A stretch of DNA of 64,000 bases from assembly GCF_020639365.1 (NCBI RefSeq), contig NZ_JAINUL010000001.1, forward strand, positions 1,214,059 through 1,278,058, written 5' to 3'. Position numbers and translations under genes: made by a program. Under the pieces are notes generated by a model that saw nothing but the letters and a program-made list of their open reading frames with translations, was not told the origin of the DNA and did not search any database. Of the stretch, positions 60,059 to 64,000 are shown one piece after another; the stretch's first letter is position 1; the number at the start of each line of letters is the position of its first letter. Source of the stretch: Streptomyces flavotricini (GTDB taxonomy: Bacteria > Actinomycetota > Actinomycetes > Streptomycetales > Streptomycetaceae).

Positions 60059-61270
60059 TTACTTGACGATGCCGAGGCAGATGCCGAATTCGGGCTTCGC
60101 GCCGAGCAGATACGCGCCGGCCGACTGGAGAATGCGGTCCTGCGCGGTGGCGTGCTGGCACATGGTGGTGGTGTCGCGCATCCACCGGTCCATGGGCGAC
60201 GACTGGTGGATCGACCAGGTCTGGAGCAGGTCGAAGAGGCGGCTGACGATCGAGCGCGAGGTACGGAAGGCGTGCACCCAGGCGATCGGCGACGCGGCGC
60301 GCTCCTCGGGGGTGAGGTCGTCCAGGGTGCCCCCGGCGGCCAGCACCTCCCACTGGCGCCGCTGGCTCCCGTACACCCCGCCCCGGGTGGCGAGGAGGTC
60401 CGCCTCGCACTCGGCCAGCGTGACCTGGGTGCGGAAGTGGTCCTTCCACGCCACCCCGGTCATCCGGTCGACCCGGGTCAGGGCGATCTCCCGCGCGTGG
60501 TCCAGCGCGGCCCGTGCCACCCCGAGCGCCACCCCGCACATGCTGCGCGTGAAGGCGTCCGGCTGGGCGAGAGGGCCGGGCCGGCCCCGTACCCTCCCGA
60601 AGCTGTACGTGTGCTCCTCGGGGACGAAGACGTCGGTCATCGTGTAGTCGCAGCTGCCGGTTCCGCGCATCCCCATGGTGTGCCAGTTGTCGATGACCTC
60701 CACTTGGGCCCGGGGCACCAGGAACTGCTTCGACTCGTGCGGATTGCTGCCGTCCGGGCTCGCGTAGGGCTTGCCGTCCTCGTAGACGAACGCGCCCGAG
60801 GTCACCCAGTCGCAGTGGGTGATCCCGCTGCCGAACGACCAGCGGCCGGAGAGCCGGAACCCGCCGGGAACCCGCTCGGCGTGACCCGTCGGCTGCAGCA
60901 GTCCGGCCATGATCGTGTCCGGGGTCGGGAAGATCTCCTTGGCCACCGTCTCGTCGAGGAAGGCGCTGAAGATGCCGCCGCTCGCGCCCATCACCACGCA
61001 CCAGGCCGCGGAGGCGTCCCCGTGCGCCAGCGTCTCGACGAGCTCGGTCTGCTCCATCGTGGTCAGGGCCGGGCCGCCCAGCTCGGGGCCGAAGGCCATC
61101 CGGAACACTCCGGCGTCGCGCAGCACGTCCACGACGTCCGCCGGGAGCCGCCGCGCCTCCTCGATCTCCGCCGACCGCCGCCGCAGCAGCGGCGCCAGCT
61201 CCTTCGCGCGGGCGAGTAGCTCCGCCGCGGTGGTGGGCACCTCGGCTCCCGGGGTCCGGGTCATGGTCAT
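60059..61270 (-). CDS. Acyl-CoA-dehydrogenase-fold flavin monooxygenase, copy 1
   Basis: A 403-residue flavoenzyme with the acyl-CoA dehydrogenase fold. Typical stretches are LRDAGVFRMAFGPELGGP, the SGRWSFGSGITHCDWVTSGA flavin loop and, at the end, the helical SSPMDRWMRDTTTMCQHAT. This set fits two-component group D monooxygenases (HsaA, nitrososynthases, N-hydroxylases) better than true acyl-CoA dehydrogenases. A flavin reductase would be needed and is not seen in the window. ATG at 61270 with AAAGG eight bases upstream is preferred to the GTG five codons earlier. Very similar to the next gene; both end LGIVK. Confidence 0.87.
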   Translation of the reverse strand: MTMTRTPGAEVPTTAAELLARAKELAPLLRRRSAEIEEARRLPADVVDVLRDAGVFRMAFGPELGGPALTTMEQTELVETLAHGDASAAWCVVMGASGGIFSAFLDETVAKEIFPTPDTIMAGLLQPTGHAERVPGGFRLSGRWSFGSGITHCDWVTSGAFVYEDGKPYASPDGSNPHESKQFLVPRAQVEVIDNWHTMGMRGTGSCDYTMTDVFVPEEHTYSFGRVRGRPGPLAQPDAFTRSMCGVALGVARAALDHAREIALTRVDRMTGVAWKDHFRTQVTLAECEADLLATRGGVYGSQRRQWEVLAAGGTLDDLTPEERAASPIAWVHAFRTSRSIVSRLFDLLQTWSIHQSSPMDRWMRDTTTMCQHATAQDRILQSAGAYLLGAKPEFGICLGIVK

Positions 61271-61291
61271 GTGATCGCCTTTCACTTGGCC

Positions 61292-62506
61292 CTACTTGAC
61301 GATGCCGAGGCTCATCCGGAACTTGGGCGGCCGGCCCAGCAGGTAGGCGCCGCCGGACTCGAGGATCAGATCCGAGGCGGCGACGTGCTGGCACATGGTC
61401 GCGGTGTCGCGCATCCAGCGGTCCATCGGCGAGGACCGGTTGATCGACCAGGCCTGGAGCAGGTCGTAGAGCCGGTTCACGATCGCCCGCGAGGTGCGGA
61501 AGGCGTGCACCCATGCAAGTGAGGACGCGGCCCGTTCGGTGGCGCTGAGATCGTCCAGCGTGCCCCCGCCGGCCAGTACGTCCCAGTGCCGCTGCGAGCT
61601 GCTGCGGACGCCGCTGCGGGCCGCGTTGAACTCCGCCTCGCACTCGGCGAGGGTGACCTGCACCCGGAAGGTGTCCGCCCACACCGCGCCGGTCATCTTG
61701 TCGACCCGGGTCAGCGCGGTCTCCCGGGCGTGGTCCAGCGCGGCCCTGGCCACCCCGAGCGGCACGGCGCACAGACTGCGCATGAAGGAGTCGGGCTGGG
61801 CGATCGGGGTGTCGGTACGGCCCCGCACCTTGTAGAAGGTGTACGTGTGCTCCTCGGGCACGAACACGTCGGTGATCGTGTAGTCGCTGCTCCCGCTGCC
61901 GCACAGGCCGGTGGTGTCCCAGTTCCCGACGACCCCGACCTCGTGGGCCGGCACGAGGAACTGGCGCGACGCGTGCGCGTTGCTGCCGTCCGGACTCGCC
62001 CACGGCTTGCCGTCCTGGTAGATGAACGCCCCGGAGGTCACCCAGTCGGCATGGGTGATCCCGCTGCCGAACGACCACCGGCCGGAGAGCCGGAAGCCGC
62101 CGGGTACCCGCTCGGCGTGCCCGGCGGGCGCGATCAGCCCGGCGGTGATCATGTCCAGGCTCGGGAACACCTCCTTGACCACGGCGGGGTCCAGGAAGTT
62201 GCTGATCGCCCCGGTCATCGCGCCGATCGCGGCGCACCAGCCGGCCGAGGCGTCCCCGTAGGCCAGCGTCTCCACGACCTCGGCCTGCTGCACCGACGTC
62301 AGCTCGGGGCCGCCCCACTCGGGTCCGAAGCACATCCGGAACACCCCGGTGGCGCGCAGCATGTCCACGACGTCCGCCGGGAGTTGCCGGGCCTGCTCGA
62401 TCTCCGCCGACCGCTCCCGCAACCGCGGAGCCAGTGCCTTGGCCCGCTCCAGGATCTCCGCCGCGGTGGTGGGTGCTTCGATGCCCGGGTTCCGGGTCGT
62501 ACTCAT
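61292..62506 (-). CDS. Acyl-CoA-dehydrogenase-fold flavin monooxygenase, copy 2
   Basis: A 404-residue paralogue of the downstream gene. The same blocks are present in the same order: MLRATGVFRMCFGPEWGGP, SGRWSFGSGITHADWVTSGA, SSPMDRWMRDTATMCQHVA and the closing LGIVK. Conservation is high along the whole length, so the pair comes from a tandem duplication, and both may be needed, either as a heteromer or for two steps. The stop is 21 bases before the next start. ATG at 62506, MSTTRNPG. The reaction (C- or N-hydroxylation, or nitroso formation) cannot be told. Confidence 0.87.
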   Translation of the reverse strand: MSTTRNPGIEAPTTAAEILERAKALAPRLRERSAEIEQARQLPADVVDMLRATGVFRMCFGPEWGGPELTSVQQAEVVETLAYGDASAGWCAAIGAMTGAISNFLDPAVVKEVFPSLDMITAGLIAPAGHAERVPGGFRLSGRWSFGSGITHADWVTSGAFIYQDGKPWASPDGSNAHASRQFLVPAHEVGVVGNWDTTGLCGSGSSDYTITDVFVPEEHTYTFYKVRGRTDTPIAQPDSFMRSLCAVPLGVARAALDHARETALTRVDKMTGAVWADTFRVQVTLAECEAEFNAARSGVRSSSQRHWDVLAGGGTLDDLSATERAASSLAWVHAFRTSRAIVNRLYDLLQAWSINRSSPMDRWMRDTATMCQHVAASDLILESGGAYLLGRPPKFRMSLGIVK

Positions 62507-62537
62507 GCGTTCCCCCTCAGGTGGTGGTGTGTGCCGG

Positions 62538-63836
62538 TCATTCGTCCACGTCGAGCAGGCCGGCCGGCATCTCGAACGGCGCCTGCGGATCCGGCGGGCC
62601 GATCGGCTCCGCGTCCAGCTCGACGAGTTCGGCGGCCGCGTCGAGCCGCTCCAGGCAGGTCCGCGTGTCGTCGGCCTCGCACACCACGAAGGAGTGGCGT
62701 GCCAGGTAGCCGCCCGGGGGCAGCCGGAGGGTGGTGCCGGGCTCGGCCATCGGCGCGGCGGCGACCAGGCCGGGCGCCCCGGCCGGCACGGTGACCGAGC
62801 GCAGCAGGCAGTCGCGCTCCGGGTAGCCGAACCGGATGCCGGCGACGGCCCGCCGGGTGGGCCGGGTGTCCGGACGCTGCCCGGTGGCCACGTCGAACAG
62901 CACCTCGCCGGGCTCGATCCCGGTGGCGGTCCGGCCCAGGAAGGGGATCAGGTCCCCGCCGAGCCGGCCGTTGATCTCGATGATCAGCGGGCCGCGGTCG
63001 GTCAGCCGGACCTCGCTGTGGGTGATGCCGTCCTCGATGCCGAGCACCTGGTGCGCCCGGGCGAGGGTGCGCATCAGCTCGGCGTCGGCCATCAGCGGGT
63101 CGGCAGCGTCGACGAGGTGCCCGACCTCCTCGAAGTACGGCTGGTCGCTGCTGTGTTTGCGGGCCACGAACAGCGGGAGGTATTCGCCCTTGTGGACGGC
63201 GCCGTCGATGCTGATCTCCGGCCCGGGCGCGTAGCCCTCGACGATGGCGCTCGCCCGGTAGGGCCCCGGGTCGACCTCGCTCGCGGCCAGCGCGATGCGG
63301 AACGCCGCGTCCAGCTCGGCCTCGTCGGCGGCGAACACGACGCCGATGCTGGCGCCCATCGCGCGCGGTTTGACGACGACGGGGTAGCCGATCCGTTCGG
63401 CCGCCGCCCGGGCCTGCGCGGCGGTGGTGGTCAGTTCGAACCCCGGCTGGTGGAGGCCGGCGGCGGACAGCTCCGCCCGGGTGAGCCGCTTGTCGCGGCA
63501 GCCGCGCACGCCGGGCACGGACAGTCCCGGCACTCCGAACTCGGCGGCGAGGAGCCCGGCGTCCAGGACCAGTGGCTCGTCCCAGCACATCAGGCCGACG
63601 ATGCGACGGCGGGCGGCGACCTCGCGCGCCGCGGCGCCCATCGCCCCGGTGTCGAAGACGTTGGCGACGATGATCTCGTCGAAGTACTCGTGCTGCCAGG
63701 TGGGGTTGAGGTTGTTGAGCAGCACCATGTCCAGGCCCGCGGCGCGGGCGCGGCGGCGGATCGGTGCGACGAGGTACTCGCGGTACACCTTCAGCCCGCT
63801 GCCGATGACGAGCAGGGTGCCCTGGTCGGTGGTCAT
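62538..63836 (-). CDS. ATP-grasp ligase
   Basis: A 432-residue ATP-grasp enzyme of the type that joins a carboxylate to an amine through an acyl-phosphate. ATP-binding parts are VVKPRAMGASIGVVFAADEA and SAIVEGYAPGPEISIDG; Mg2+-binding residues are in LIIEINGRLGGDLIPFLG. The N-terminal third is a Rossmann-like pre-domain (LLVIGSGLKVYREYLVAPI). Such proteins make dipeptides or amino-acid amides in natural-product pathways. The start overlaps the stop of the partial upstream gene by four bases (ATGA), and the flavoenzyme gene follows after 31 bases. Confidence 0.87.
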   Translation of the reverse strand: MTTDQGTLLVIGSGLKVYREYLVAPIRRRARAAGLDMVLLNNLNPTWQHEYFDEIIVANVFDTGAMGAAAREVAARRRIVGLMCWDEPLVLDAGLLAAEFGVPGLSVPGVRGCRDKRLTRAELSAAGLHQPGFELTTTAAQARAAAERIGYPVVVKPRAMGASIGVVFAADEAELDAAFRIALAASEVDPGPYRASAIVEGYAPGPEISIDGAVHKGEYLPLFVARKHSSDQPYFEEVGHLVDAADPLMADAELMRTLARAHQVLGIEDGITHSEVRLTDRGPLIIEINGRLGGDLIPFLGRTATGIEPGEVLFDVATGQRPDTRPTRRAVAGIRFGYPERDCLLRSVTVPAGAPGLVAAAPMAEPGTTLRLPPGGYLARHSFVVCEADDTRTCLERLDAAAELVELDAEPIGPPDPQAPFEMPAGLLDVDE

Positions 63837-64000
63837 CGCGCGCTCCCGGCTTCGGTGTCGGCGCGGCGGGCGAGCAGGTCGGTGAGGATGTCGTGCGAGC
63901 GGTTCGCGAGGACGCTGATGAGGGAGTCGGCGATGCCGTGGGTCTCCTCGTTGACGCCCTGCAGGTACACGGCTCCCCAGGCCGACTCGCCGAGTTCCAC
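63833..64000 (-). CDS. C-terminus of a SidA/IucD/PvdA-like amino-acid N-hydroxylase (partial)
   Basis: A 55-residue open frame enters from the right edge and stops at 63833, overlapping the ATP-grasp start by four bases. It reads AVYLQGVNEETHGIADSLIS then VLANRSHDILTDLLARRAD, very like the C-terminal end of lysine or ornithine N-monooxygenases (NADPH- and FAD-dependent), where the THGI(S/A)D motif closes the substrate pocket. The bulk of the gene is outside the window, so the call rests on this short stretch alone. If right, the pathway starts with N-hydroxylation of an amino acid. Confidence 0.6.
   Translation of the reverse strand: MELGESAWGAVYLQGVNEETHGIADSLISVLANRSHDILTDLLARRADTEAGSAR

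Overview
The window is chromosomal DNA from a Streptomyces or close relative. Evidence: very high GC, frequent GTG starts, four-base ATGA/GTGA gene overlaps, a PknB-type kinase, SigB-like and ECF sigma factors, an XRE/DUF397 pair, DUF3040, a LAXTG sortase substrate and many secreted hydrolases. It holds about 63 protein genes, including two edge fragments, two decayed genes and one remnant, plus one tRNA-like gene. No CRISPR array, transposase, integrase or rRNA was seen.

Region by region. 1-9.5 kb: end of a sensor kinase/ABC-exporter operon, a phytoene/squalene-synthase-like protein, a Ser/Thr kinase, a secreted PNGase A-type glycosidase, an RraA-like protein, a GlsB-type membrane protein, and a DMT transporter coupled to a PAP2 phosphatase. 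The PAP2 gene diverges from a TetR gene across an array of 16-bp-phased operator-like palindromes. 10.5-16.7 kb: TerD, then a four-gene overlapping module (leucine-rich repeat protein, ankyrin protein, MoxR ATPase, metallopeptidase/VWA protein) beside a 73-nt tRNA-like gene with an abnormal anticodon arm. 17-26.4 kb: orphan amino-acid binding lipoprotein, DJ-1/PfpI protein, secreted endonuclease I, GNAT, GH20 lipoprotein, HbpS-like protein, MFS/MarR divergent pair, and an ECF sigma operon next to a sortase substrate. 26.4-35.2 kb: glycosyltransferase, MocR/EamA divergent pair whose EamA gene runs into a 160-bp inverted-repeat element, AraC regulator, and a large secreted GH101 O-glycanase.

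35.2-47.2 kb: a decayed XRE/DUF397 pair; a T4-like RNA-repair operon (RNA ligase, polynucleotide kinase-phosphatase, NYN-domain protein); SDR and VOC proteins; a truncated response regulator coupled to a DUF1275 membrane protein; asnB with a DsbA-like partner; a MIP channel; and an aromatic-ring FAD monooxygenase. 47.9-55.1 kb: TDT transporter, SDR, BtuF-like protein, two-domain VOC protein, GCS2 ligase, AI-2E family protein, and a SigB-family sigma factor with a matching promoter upstream.

55.2-64 kb: nine genes in a row on the minus strand that look like one end of an uncharacterised biosynthetic cluster. In transcription order they are a partial protein resembling amino-acid N-hydroxylases, an ATP-grasp ligase, two paralogous acyl-CoA-dehydrogenase-fold flavoenzymes, a B12-binding radical SAM enzyme, a NarL-type regulator, a cupin, a small conserved protein and a BBE-type FAD oxidase. 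The cluster continues past the right edge, so its product cannot be named. All functions are inferred by reading motifs and family resemblance; no database search was run.
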